DNA of 52,074 nucleotides from NCBI GenBank assembly GCA_903884455.1, contig CAISEW010000029.1:1-52074 (forward strand). Reading direction: 5' to 3'. A model generated the notes under the pieces. The model was not told the DNA's origin. It did no database searches and was given only the letters and a program-made list of their open reading frames with translations. Positions within the stretch are counted from its first letter, which is position 1, and every line of letters begins with the position of its first letter. Shown one piece after another: positions 33,621-40,557 of this stretch. Source of the DNA: an uncultured Chloroflexota bacterium (GTDB lineage: Bacteria; Chloroflexota; Dehalococcoidia; GIF9; AB-539-J10). The translations under genes and the position numbers were made by a program.

Positions 33621-34253
33621 ATGAATGAGATATCAAAAGCCACTTATCAAAGCATAGCCAAAGCTGCAATCGGAGACCCTAGCTTTGACGATGATAACGA
33701 GTATATAGAACTCGTCAAAACTACAGCTAAAGCATTTGAGAACCTAGACTTAAATGCCAGGCTAGCAGTTGAAGCAAGCTATATATTCAGCCGTAAAGTA
33801 CCGATGCCAGAGCGTCAAGATCTATTCCAGGAGTTGATAACGGCTATACTGGCAAGCGGTACAGAGAACCCAGCCTTCGCCTATACAATAGCCAGGCGGG
33901 ATTGGCAGAACTGGTATACCAAATATATGTTACATAGCCAATTCTATCAAGGTTATCTGTCAGAGACTATCACTAACAGCGATGGGGAAGAGACTGAACT
34001 TGCAGAACTGCTAGTCGGCGAGGTTGAGTTTGAGAATAAGCAAATTGACAAGCTGGACACTCAAACGCTATGGCGTCAAATCCCAAAGGAAATACAAGTG
34101 CTTATAACGAAGCGCCTGCAAGGTAAACCACTGGGAGCGCCACGAATGCGCAAAGCTGGACAGCCAAAATCAAGCGGCACTCTAAAGGACACAGAGCGCC
34201 AGCGTCTCAATCGCTGGGTGAAACGTGAAGGCCACAAGCTATTAATAAACTAA
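33621..34253 (+). CDS. Sigma-factor-like protein of the element
   Basis: 210 residues. The layout resembles a reduced sigma-70-type protein: LFQELITAILASG...FAYTIARRDWQNWYTKYML (region-2-like, aromatic-rich) and LWRQIPKEIQVLITKRLQGKPLGAPR with a basic C-terminal NRWVKREG (region-4-like). Sequence similarity is weak, and it could be another DNA-binding regulator. GGAGG is 8 nt before the ATG. A strong terminator follows about 80 nt after the stop, so it is its own unit. Confidence 0.45.
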   Translation: MNEISKATYQSIAKAAIGDPSFDDDNEYIELVKTTAKAFENLDLNARLAVEASYIFSRKVPMPERQDLFQELITAILASGTENPAFAYTIARRDWQNWYTKYMLHSQFYQGYLSETITNSDGEETELAELLVGEVEFENKQIDKLDTQTLWRQIPKEIQVLITKRLQGKPLGAPRMRKAGQPKSSGTLKDTERQRLNRWVKREGHKLLIN

Positions 34254-34334
34254 AATCGCTCATAGCCAAATCATAGCTAAATGTCACAAGTATTGCCACG
34301 TATCGGAATTGCTACACTGTGAGCGATAGCGAAG

Positions 34335-34365
34335 GTGGCTAGCCAATTTGGCTAGCCACTTTTGC
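34335..34365 (+). terminator. Intrinsic terminator after the sigma-like gene
   Basis: GTGGCTAGCCA (34335-34345) pairs perfectly with TGGCTAGCCAC (34349-34359) around a 3-nt loop, then TTTTGCTATT. It isolates the upstream gene from the ORF-free block that follows. Confidence 0.8.
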
Positions 34366-35060
34366 TATTCTCGCAGCATAAGGCCAATACTTTATGAAAG
34401 GCCTAGTAATTCCAATCCATGCCCACACTTGGGTTATTTGGGGCTGACCTCATACTGAGGTGGGGAACGTGGACACTTGACACGACAGCCTAACATGGAG
34501 GACACCGGGGGATCTATGGCCGGATCGCCAGGCATAACGCACTCCAAACATAGCCCTTGGGACAAGGCTCAGCCCTGGCCCTAGCCGTAGTGACGGAAAT
34601 CTATCAGCGACAGCATCAAGATAGGCAAGCTACGGGGACTGACTGGCCTAAATCAGCCTAGCGTGCAACCTGCGAATGAGTTGCCGATTGTCGCACGTTA
34701 AGCGACCGAAGAGCGTTTGCCGTAGTGCGCCTTCGTTAAGGGCGGACTGTCGGCACGGTGGTTGTAGCTCATGGCACGGCTGTGGGGTATATCTCCCCCA
34801 GCTCCAAGAGATACAGAGCGCAGCTGGCATAAGCTAGCTATACGTTCTTCCCACGTCCTTAGTAGAGGCTCCGTGGGGTAAGCGGGACGTATATTTAGTC
34901 GCTGGCAGGGGTAGTAGCAAACCCCGAAGGCTCTTACCGACCATGAGAGTTTTTCCGCCTGCAAAAGTCCCAGGTGGAGCTACCGTGACTGCTGTGGATG
35001 GGCGGGCTGTCATAGGAGATTGGAGCGAGGCTCAGTCCCCCGGCTTTCGCCACCGGGGGA
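34366..35060 (+). ncRNA. Candidate large structured non-coding RNA
   Basis: About 700 nt with no credible ORF on either strand, between one intrinsic terminator (34335) and another (35036). Many helices are visible: ACCTCA-TAC-TGAGGT (34447-34461); CCGTAG 34585-34590 with CTACGG 34630-34635 enclosing CTATC 34601-34605 with GATAG 34620-34624; GCGTGC with GCACGT (about 34660-34698); GCTGTGGGG with CCCCCAGC (about 34780-34803); GGGGT-8 nt-ACCCC (34908-34925); and CCGCCTG with CAGGTGG (34955-34977). Size and phage-like context recall GOLLD/ROOL-type RNAs, but I cannot show membership. The strand is inferred from the terminator and gene direction. Confidence 0.55.
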
Positions 35061-35066
35061 ATTTTG
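35036..35066 (+). terminator. Intrinsic terminator ending the ncRNA block
   Basis: TCCCCCGG (35036-35043) pairs with CCGGGGGA (35053-35060), 9-nt loop CTTTCGCCA, then ATTTTGCTTC. A strong GC stem plus U-tract, 90 nt before the next gene. Confidence 0.75.
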
Positions 35067-35150
35067 CTTCTAATTTCACGAACTGGCTGCGAGCAATAGC
35101 TCGTGGCCAGCGGTGAGGTTACAAGCCTCAAATCTCAAAGGGGGTGAAGC

Positions 35151-35477
35151 ATGAAGACAAAGCAAAAAGTTCGCAAGTGCCTTATTTGCGAAGTTCGTCC
35201 TGCTGCTGCGCAAGGCTATTGCAAGCATTGCATAGCCCAAATCGAGGCGGACAAACGGCGCAAGCAAAAGCCAAAGCCGTTTAGGTATGTAACCTATGGT
35301 GGCGTGACTTTTGAATTTCGTAATGGCAATGGCAACAAACTTACTCCACATCTAATTACTCGCAGTCCTGAGACACTACCTCAACGATTGCTAATCAACC
35401 TTGATAAGTATTGCCCAGGGTACACACGTGATCAAGTCAAAAAGCTCAAGCGTCTATGCTTGAGTTTTGCGAAATAA
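35151..35477 (+). CDS. Small zinc-finger-like protein
   Basis: 108 residues. The N-terminal CLICEVRPAAAQGYCKHC forms a C-x2-C...C-x2-C zinc site, followed by a basic stretch (KRRKQKPK) and a helical C-terminal half ending KLKRLCLSFAK. CAAAGGGGGTGAAGC before the ATG is the first of a series of near-identical SD boxes. Probably a nucleic-acid-binding element protein. Family not recognised. Confidence 0.65.
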   Translation: MKTKQKVRKCLICEVRPAAAQGYCKHCIAQIEADKRRKQKPKPFRYVTYGGVTFEFRNGNGNKLTPHLITRSPETLPQRLLINLDKYCPGYTRDQVKKLKRLCLSFAK

Positions 35478-35499
35478 AATAATCAAAGGGGGTGCTCGA

Positions 35500-35685
35500 A
35501 TGGGAAACAATATCTTACAGAAGGCGGCTATGACTATCGCCATGCAGCCGACAACCTTCAAGACTGGCTCTGATGGCTTTCGTGGCCAGGGGAAGGTCGT
35601 TGAAGGCGAGGCTAAATACCAAGTGCAGGTCATTGCTGTGCGCATTGGCTCAGGCAATGGCAAGAGCAAGAGCCGCAAGAGTTAA
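35500..35685 (+). CDS. Tiny basic-tailed protein
   Basis: 61 residues from the ATG at 35500 (AAAGGGGGTG, 5 nt spacing). Earlier in-frame codons overlap the previous gene's end and are not used. The pattern MGNNILQKAAMTIAMQP, a Gly-rich centre and a tail GNGKSKSRKS suggests a small nucleoid- or DNA-associated protein, but no family is recognised. Confidence 0.6.
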   Translation: MGNNILQKAAMTIAMQPTTFKTGSDGFRGQGKVVEGEAKYQVQVIAVRIGSGNGKSKSRKS

Positions 35686-35697
35686 GCCCTCCGCCCT

Positions 35698-35725
35698 CGA
35701 GCCACCAGCTTGAGCTGATGGCTCG
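35698..35725. other. Long stem-loop between tiny genes
   Basis: CGAGCCA (35698-35704) and CAGCT (35706-35710) pair with AGCTG (35713-35717) and TGGCTCG (35719-35725), one mismatch, 2-nt loop. No U-tract. It may be an mRNA processing or stability element between co-transcribed genes. Confidence 0.5.
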
Positions 35726-35755
35726 CAGCGGGGCGCTTAGCCTCAAGGGGGTAAC

Positions 35756-35836
35756 ATGAAGGTTAGATGGTATATCCGAGGGGGTGATAAGGTTAGACAA
35801 TACGTGCAAGGACGTAGAAGAAATAAAGCCAAATAG
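35756..35836 (+). CDS. 26-residue basic mini-protein
   Basis: ATG at 35756, stop TAG at 35834. It reads MKVRWYIRGGDKVRQYVQGR then RRNKAK, strongly basic. AAGGGGG lies about 5 nt before the start, the SD shared by its neighbours, which is the main argument that it is translated. Too short for family assignment. Confidence 0.4.
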   Translation: MKVRWYIRGGDKVRQYVQGRRRNKAK

Positions 35837-35847
35837 GGGGGTGAAAT

Positions 35848-36027
35848 ATGACTGATAAAGAAGAGGTAATCAAAGAAGTTGCGGACTGGATTGACACCCA
35901 GGTAATAGCCGAGATGATTGTTGACCACCTTGAGGAAAGTGGTCGTCCCGTGACAGTCCAAGAAGCTAAAGATATGTGGCTCGGCACGCTTGAGAACCTG
36001 GGTGGCGGCGTCGGCCTGGCAATTTAA
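35848..36027 (+). CDS. Small acidic helical protein
   Basis: 59 residues: MTDKEEVIKEVADWIDTQVI, continuing with an amphipathic helix and ending GGGVGLAI. The SD GGGGGGTGAAAT directly precedes the ATG. It starts 12 nt after the previous mini-gene. Unknown family. Confidence 0.6.
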   Translation: MTDKEEVIKEVADWIDTQVIAEMIVDHLEESGRPVTVQEAKDMWLGTLENLGGGVGLAI

Positions 36028-36043
36028 GGAAAGGGGGTGAATT

Positions 36044-36283
36044 ATGCCTATCGTAAGTGATGTCATAAAGAGGCTCAATGAGCAATATAAGCCCGATGAG
36101 CATATTGCAACGGCTATATGGTGTGAAGAGGATGTTATCGGGTTTGCCTTGGATGAAATGGGCAAGGAAATTAGCCGAGAACAGGCACAGTCCATACTTG
36201 ACCAGATAGACGCTAACCAGGACTGTGAGCTGGGTATTACATGGGAAACGATACGGTCGGGCATTGAAGCACTGACAGAGTAA
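36044..36283 (+). CDS. Small acidic hypothetical protein
   Basis: 79 residues, helical and acidic. The phrase IATAIWCEEDVIGFALDEMG, followed by ISREQAQSILDQIDANQDCELGITW, resembles small phage or plasmid proteins with an EF-hand-like or DUF1381-like shape. The family is not confirmed. The SD AAAGGGGGTGAATT is 5 nt from the ATG. Sixteen nt separate it from the previous gene. Confidence 0.6.
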   Translation: MPIVSDVIKRLNEQYKPDEHIATAIWCEEDVIGFALDEMGKEISREQAQSILDQIDANQDCELGITWETIRSGIEALTE

Positions 36284-36382
36284 TAGCCTCTAGGTTGCTA
36301 AACGCTCAACATCCGGGGGCAGGGTAACCTTGCCTTTAGTCGTGGGGCATTTAGCCTCGAATATCAAAAAAAGGGGTGAATC
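36284..36382. other. Leader with hairpin before the next small gene
   Basis: GGCAGGG-TAA-CCTTGCC (about 36318-36334) is a 7-bp hairpin with one G-U, then TTTAG. GGGGCATTTAGCCTCGAATATCAAA follows. The phrase TTAGCCTC also occurs before 35756, so these leaders share sequence beyond the SD. Confidence 0.35.
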
Positions 36383-36676
36383 ATGAAGCTAACTGAGGAT
36401 CAACGAGAAGAAGCTAAAAGGCAACTGGTAATGCGTCTCGAGGCCGCTATCGAAGAGACACCGAGGGCTATTAATGCAGGCGAAATTCAGGAAGCGATCC
36501 TCAAAGCCGCCACTAACCAGGGAGTCAACATGGATAACGGAGAAAGGGAGATACGTATGGAGATAGAGGACTTTGAGGAAATGCTCAAGGCAATTCACAT
36601 AATCGGGAAGGATGAGTATGTCCACACTATCCATGCTGAGCCAGCCGAGCTCGTCATAACCATCACGAAGGAATAG
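36383..36676 (+). CDS. Small helical hypothetical protein
   Basis: 97 residues. Two helices (EDQREEAKRQLVMRLEAAIEE and GEIQEAILKAATNQG) are followed by a beta-rich C-terminal end (AEPAELVITITKE). AAAAAGGGGTGAATC precedes the ATG. Part of the tiny-gene series ahead of the sliding clamp. No recognised domain. Confidence 0.6.
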   Translation: MKLTEDQREEAKRQLVMRLEAAIEETPRAINAGEIQEAILKAATNQGVNMDNGEREIRMEIEDFEEMLKAIHIIGKDEYVHTIHAEPAELVITITKE

Positions 36677-36779
36677 CGAAAGGGGGAGCTAGTCTCCCCT
36701 AGGGCTGCATGTCCCCACCTCCACGTGGTGCAGCTCGGGTAATGCCAACGGGGATAATAATTTAATAAGGGGGTGCTCT

Positions 36780-37850
36780 ATGCGAGCGACGACAAAACGT
36801 GGAGCACTCCTGGAGACCTTGGGCAAGGTCAAGTCCGCAGTTGCAGCGAGGCACACTATACCAGTGGTGGGTGCTATCCTTATCCGTGCAGGTGGCGGGC
36901 AATTAACTCTCACCGGCACAGACTTGGAAGCGACACTGACAGCGAGCTGCAAGGCCAATGTCAGCCGACAGGGAGCAGTCGCAGTGTTGCCTAAGACACT
37001 GGAAGCCTTCCTCAAAGCTGTGACGGCCGATACAGTCACTCTATCTCTGGTGAATGGCAAATCATTGAAGGTAGAGGCTGGAGCCACAACCACCATCGAG
37101 GGCTTCGAGGCAAAGGAGTTTCCAGACGTGCCAGGTGTGAGGGGTAAACCAGTCGTGGTAACCGGGCTTTCTAATGGACTGAAACAGATTAGCTATGCCA
37201 TGGCTAAAGATGACAACAGACCGGTTCTCGCTGGTGTCTATTTCCACTCCAATGGCGGTAACCTGGTGCTGGCTGCCTCTGATGGCCTTCGATTGGCGGA
37301 AACAAAGGTCAAGGCTAAAGGGCGTGTAGAGGCAACAATCGTGCCCGCTAAGGCAGCTCAGCTCGTCGAGAAGCTCATGCCCGGCAAGGTAGCCATACAC
37401 AGAGTAAAGGAAACTGCTCCTGACAAGCGCCCTACCATCAGCTTCGTTGGTGATGGCCTGGTGCTTACCGTCATGGCAATTCAGGGCACGTTTCCCAATT
37501 ACGAGCAGGTTATCCCAAAGAATGGCTCGCCGCTCACTGTGGATGGCAAGGCACTGCAGAATGCCCTAAACACAGTCTCAATCACCCTGCCCGATAACAA
37601 CGCGGTGAGACTTCGTGCCGGACGAGGCAAGCTAATTGTCTCTACAAAGCACGAAGAGAAGGGTGAGACTGAGGCGAAAGTGCCGGCCAAGGGCAAGGCA
37701 ATGATTGCCTTCGACATCCGCTTTCTAAAGGATGTGCTGACAAAGGTTACTGGCCCCGTTACATTACGGACAAAAGGTGCCCAATCTCCAGGAGTCGTCA
37801 AACAAAATGGCACCATCCACGTAATTATGCCGATATTCGTGGAAGGGTGA
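36780..37850 (+). CDS. dnaN: DNA polymerase III beta subunit (sliding clamp), element-encoded
   Basis: 356 residues with the three-domain beta-clamp layout. Recognisable parts are IPVVGAILIRAGGGQLTLTG (domain 1), EFPDVPG, a domain 2 opening at TGLSNGLKQISYAMAKDDNRPVLAGVYF, SDGLRLAETKVK, and domain 3 ending VKQNGTIHVIMPIFVEG, where IMPI replaces the canonical LMPMRL end. The clamp tethers polymerases to DNA. An extra copy on an accessory element implies its own replication or repair needs, yet no polymerase, primase or helicase is visible nearby. The SD AAGGGGGTGCTCT is the element type. Confidence 0.9.
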   Translation: MRATTKRGALLETLGKVKSAVAARHTIPVVGAILIRAGGGQLTLTGTDLEATLTASCKANVSRQGAVAVLPKTLEAFLKAVTADTVTLSLVNGKSLKVEAGATTTIEGFEAKEFPDVPGVRGKPVVVTGLSNGLKQISYAMAKDDNRPVLAGVYFHSNGGNLVLAASDGLRLAETKVKAKGRVEATIVPAKAAQLVEKLMPGKVAIHRVKETAPDKRPTISFVGDGLVLTVMAIQGTFPNYEQVIPKNGSPLTVDGKALQNALNTVSITLPDNNAVRLRAGRGKLIVSTKHEEKGETEAKVPAKGKAMIAFDIRFLKDVLTKVTGPVTLRTKGAQSPGVVKQNGTIHVIMPIFVEG

Positions 37851-37907
37851 CTTAACTATCCAGCCCGAGGGCCGGCTAAAATGCCGGCCCTTCGCTGGGC
37901 AGTTAAG
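37851..37907. other. 57-nt nested perfect hairpin after dnaN
   Basis: Three nested helices: CTTAACT (37851-37857) with AGTTAAG (37901-37907), CCAGC (37860-37864) with GCTGG (37894-37898), and GGGCCGGC (37869-37876) with GCCGGCCC (37883-37890), loop TAAAAT. There is no U-tract after it, so it is not a standard terminator. It could be a cruciform or single-strand origin, or an RNA stability element. Confidence 0.6.
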
Positions 37908-37998
37908 CCCAAAATGAACCAAAAGTACAAAAAATGGAGAAAAAAGACTATGGCACAAGTATTCAAGCTCGTCGGAATAGCTTTAGAAAGGGGGTGAA

Positions 37999-38244
37999 AT
38001 GACTTGGAGAAATCATGAAACTCATAGAGAAGAGGCCAAAGCCGTTAAGGATGCCCTGATAAAGGCAGGATTTATCAATGTCAGGGTAGGCCATGGTCGA
38101 GGCACAGCCTGGGGATGGCTGGAGATCCGCTGCGATGGTAAACCTGGGCAGCCCTTCCAGGATAAGAGAATTGAGGCTATCCGCATAGCCAAGACTGTTA
38201 CTGGTCGCAGTGGTGAGTATGATGGAGAAATACTCGTCTACTAG
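37999..38244 (+). CDS. Small alpha/beta hypothetical protein
   Basis: 81 residues: a helix (HREEAKAVKDALIKAG), two strands (INVRVGHGRGTAWGWLEI), then RIEAIRIAKTVTGRSG and a final strand DGEILVY. A compact alpha/beta fold is likely, and such proteins occur in phages. AAAGGGGGTGAA immediately precedes the ATG. Function unknown. Confidence 0.65.
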   Translation: MTWRNHETHREEAKAVKDALIKAGFINVRVGHGRGTAWGWLEIRCDGKPGQPFQDKRIEAIRIAKTVTGRSGEYDGEILVY

Positions 38245-38257
38245 GAGAAAGGAGAGC

Positions 38258-38494
38258 ATGATAAAAACAGCAATAGTTAACTCTAAAGAACTAGGCACAA
38301 ATTGCTGGCTGGCCAAAAGATTTACTGGGGGCAGCAGATGTTGTAGGGTAATGGCTTGCACTTATCCTGAGAAGTGCACCTGCAAAGCTGTAGATGCTGA
38401 AATTGAGTATCTACAGAATCAGAAGCAAACTCTCACAGAGAATATAGATAAAAAGGTCGATACTCTTCAAAAGATGAAAGGGGGTAAAAATTGA
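38258..38494 (+). CDS. Small Cys-containing coiled-coil protein
   Basis: 78 residues from the ATG at 38258 (AAAGGAGAGC SD). The earlier open codons overlap the previous gene. The middle has CCRVMACTYPEKCTC, five Cys that may bind a metal, and the C-terminal 40 residues form a coiled coil (EIEYLQNQKQTLTENIDKKV). The stop overlaps the TTG start of the ATPase gene (TTGA), so they are coupled. Confidence 0.6.
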   Translation: MIKTAIVNSKELGTNCWLAKRFTGGSRCCRVMACTYPEKCTCKAVDAEIEYLQNQKQTLTENIDKKVDTLQKMKGGKN

Positions 38495-39237
38495 CAGAGA
38501 CTCAAGCAGAAAGACTCAAGAAACTGCGCGAAAAGAAAAGTGAGGAGTATGCCCGGGCTATTCTTTCGGTGCCTGAGAAAGTTAGCCTCTACTCCGCAAT
38601 TCCCTATCCTGGGGTGGTGATGATAATGGGGGATATCAGGACAGGCAAGACAGGGCTGGCTCATGAAATTGCTGAGCTTATGCACAGCCGGCGTGAGCTT
38701 CCTGCTATTCTTCACATGCCTCATATTGATGAAAAATTAAGAAGGTCCATACAGCATATTCTTCCCAAATGGATGAAAGTAACCACCAAGAGAAATGAGT
38801 GGAAGGATCGGGCCATAGTGATTTATGATGAAGCAGCGCGGTCGGCACATGCCCGGAGAAGTCAGAGCGGTGATGCTGTGGAGCTCGATGATCTGTTGGC
38901 CATTGCCGGACAAAGAGAACAGCTCATAATCTTCATAAGCCATTACTCAAGAAAACTGGATCTCAATGTTTGCACTTCTGTCCACCGTATCATCTGGAAG
39001 CGCCCCACTTATGCCCACCAGCTCTGGGAAAGAGATGAAATGGCAGACTTTACTGCCAAGGCGTATGACTTCTTCAAGACTATAAAAGGTGATGTGGCCC
39101 AAAAGAGAGCATGCCTGATATTGAATATGCAGGACTTCGGCTTCCTGCAATGCAACAATAACCTGCCGAAATGGTGGACGGACCGGCTATCGCGGATATT
39201 CAAGGAAATACAGATACATAATACAAGCTGGGGCTGA
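38491..39237 (+). CDS. P-loop ATPase of the element (Zot/packaging-like)
   Basis: 248 residues. Walker A is GDIRTGKT (47-54) and Walker B AIVIYDEA (108-115). Gln141 and the sensor-like IIFISHYSR (146-154) follow, in the order seen in Zot and HerA/FtsK-type ATPases of phages and in tectivirus-like packaging ATPases. There is a basic N-terminal helix (QAERLKKLREKKSEEYAR) and no TM segment. It could power DNA translocation or packaging, or act as a loader. No capsid gene confirms packaging. TTG start with AAAGGGGGTAAAAA upstream, coupled to the previous gene. A terminator follows. Confidence 0.6.
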   Translation: MTETQAERLKKLREKKSEEYARAILSVPEKVSLYSAIPYPGVVMIMGDIRTGKTGLAHEIAELMHSRRELPAILHMPHIDEKLRRSIQHILPKWMKVTTKRNEWKDRAIVIYDEAARSAHARRSQSGDAVELDDLLAIAGQREQLIIFISHYSRKLDLNVCTSVHRIIWKRPTYAHQLWERDEMADFTAKAYDFFKTIKGDVAQKRACLILNMQDFGFLQCNNNLPKWWTDRLSRIFKEIQIHNTSWG

Positions 39238-39259
39238 TAACCGGTCAGCTATTCAACGA

Positions 39260-39286
39260 AATGGGAGACTTGTTCTCCCATTTTTG
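39260..39286 (+). terminator. Intrinsic terminator after the ATPase gene
   Basis: AATGGGAGA (39260-39268) pairs with TCTCCCATT (39274-39282), 5-nt loop, then TTTG. It closes the transcript that includes the sliding clamp and ATPase. Confidence 0.75.
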
Positions 39287-39328
39287 CGTCTGTCACGAAT
39301 ATTCGAGCCGAGCGGAATAGCCTTAGTG

Positions 39329-39350
39329 AAAGGAGGTGTCTATGAAATAA
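39329..39350 (+). other. Strong SD followed by a two-codon ORF (ATG AAA TAA)
   Basis: AAAGGAGGT at 39329-39337 is a near-perfect SD, 4 nt before ATG AAA TAA at 39342-39350. A 16-codon frame (ATG at 39353) begins right after. Either this is a decayed gene start, a leader, or a minigene like the lambda bar sites. Confidence 0.4.
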
Positions 39351-39354
39351 AAAT

Positions 39355-39445
39355 GGGCAGCTGGCGTAGCCTGGGTAATCGGGCGGTGTACAGTCACTGG
39401 TAAGACCTAGCCCAGCCAGTACCCCGTACGAAACTGGCGCTGCCC
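39355..39445 (+). ncRNA. Possible structured leader RNA before the DUF932 gene
   Basis: GGGCAGC (39355-39361) pairs with GCTGCCC (39439-39445), enclosing CTGGG (39371-39375) with CCCAG (39411-39415) and an alternative CTGGC/GCCAG pairing. The structure ends about 40 nt before the DUF932 start. A cis-regulatory leader is possible, but there is no match to a known riboswitch that I can see. Confidence 0.35.
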
Positions 39446-39487
39446 CCCCCATTCTGGCCACTGGAATGATAATAAGAAGGAGGGTCT

Positions 39488-40462
39488 GTGAATAGAACAG
39501 ATGTATTGGAAAAACTTGAGCCCATCTGCCATACTACAGCACGTCAGGTGGAGCATAATCCCCGGACAAGAGTGCTGGTTGAGCCCGGACAGGTGGTCAT
39601 GCGGCCCGGCAATGGTGGGCACCTAATCCCGTTCAGTGAGAATGGGACTAAAGCACTGGCCAAGTTTGTGGGTCTGCCGCAAAGGGTCTGTGATAATCTT
39701 AGCCCGGATCTTTTCGGGAGAGTGACTACCGAGCTCCTGGGCAGGAAAGAGCGGTATAATCTTCTCCTTGAGAATGGCCAGGTGGAAAATCTCGTCGATT
39801 TCCGGGGCATAAGAAATCTCCCTGTGGACAGGGTGTTGTCGACCATTGAGCATGTCGTGCCTAATTGCGACTATCACAGAGTCAGTATTCTGAGTAACCA
39901 CTCTGCCTCGCTGGAAATAGTTGGCCCCCGACAAGAAGCTGTGCGCCGCGGTGATATAGTACAGGCCGGTGCCCTGGTGAACTTCAGCCCGATCAACATA
40001 ATAAAGCCGCTGGTACAGAGCTATGTGTTGCGGCTAACCTGTACCAATGGCCAAACCGCCAGGACTGTGTTGGCTGAGTTCGCCGGCGGTGGCGGAGAGG
40101 GTGATGATGTCTGGCAGTGGTTCAGGCAGTCGGTCCGTGCCGCATATCAATCGATAGGCGACATTGTAAATCGCTATCGCCAAATGATTCAAGAGCGGAT
40201 CCCGCCCGAGCAGCGGGCTGGCATCCTGGAAGACCTCCTGCGCCAAGCCGGTATAACCGGGAAAGAGGCCGAGGCGGTTAGAGCACAGGCTATTCAAGAG
40301 GCTCCTCGTAATACCTATGACATGGTGAATCTCATCACATGGGCAGGCAGCCATATCGTACGGTCTCCTGAGAGAATACAGCGTGCGCTCAATGCCGGTG
40401 CCACCTTTACATCGGAAAGCCAACACGCTACTATATGCCCATTATGTCAGACTAGGCGGTAG
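39488..40462 (+). CDS. DUF932 family protein (phage/plasmid type)
   Basis: 324 residues, GTG start with AGGAGGGTCT upstream. The pattern of a long beta-rich N-terminal half (VEPGQVVMRPGNGGHLIPFS, LTCTNGQTARTVL) with a helical C-terminal half (IPPEQRAGILEDLLRQAG, NTYDMVNLITWAGSH) fits DUF932. These genes are carried on phages, plasmids and integrative elements near recombination or DNA-modification functions. Biochemical role unknown. The end has CPLCQTRR, a possible partial zinc site. Preceded by a structured leader and followed within 100 nt by two tiny genes. Confidence 0.65.
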   Translation: MNRTDVLEKLEPICHTTARQVEHNPRTRVLVEPGQVVMRPGNGGHLIPFSENGTKALAKFVGLPQRVCDNLSPDLFGRVTTELLGRKERYNLLLENGQVENLVDFRGIRNLPVDRVLSTIEHVVPNCDYHRVSILSNHSASLEIVGPRQEAVRRGDIVQAGALVNFSPINIIKPLVQSYVLRLTCTNGQTARTVLAEFAGGGGEGDDVWQWFRQSVRAAYQSIGDIVNRYRQMIQERIPPEQRAGILEDLLRQAGITGKEAEAVRAQAIQEAPRNTYDMVNLITWAGSHIVRSPERIQRALNAGATFTSESQHATICPLCQTRR

Positions 40463-40557
40463 CTTCAAATACGTGGCCTCGCACGCTGGGTTTCGGGTTA
40501 TCCTCCGGTTTTCCCGAGTTTTCCTAGTGTGTGGGGCCGCCCAAAGGAGGCAGAAAA

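Noticed and set aside
34366-35060. Group I/II intron, RNase P RNA or tmRNA
   Set aside because: I see no catalytic-core signatures, no tag ORF with tRNA-like ends and no flanking split gene. A covariance-model search is needed to be certain.
34648-35131. Several 60-90 codon minus-strand ORFs in the ncRNA block
   Set aside because: No SD, mutually overlapping, and broken by strong RNA helices. Composition is not protein-like.
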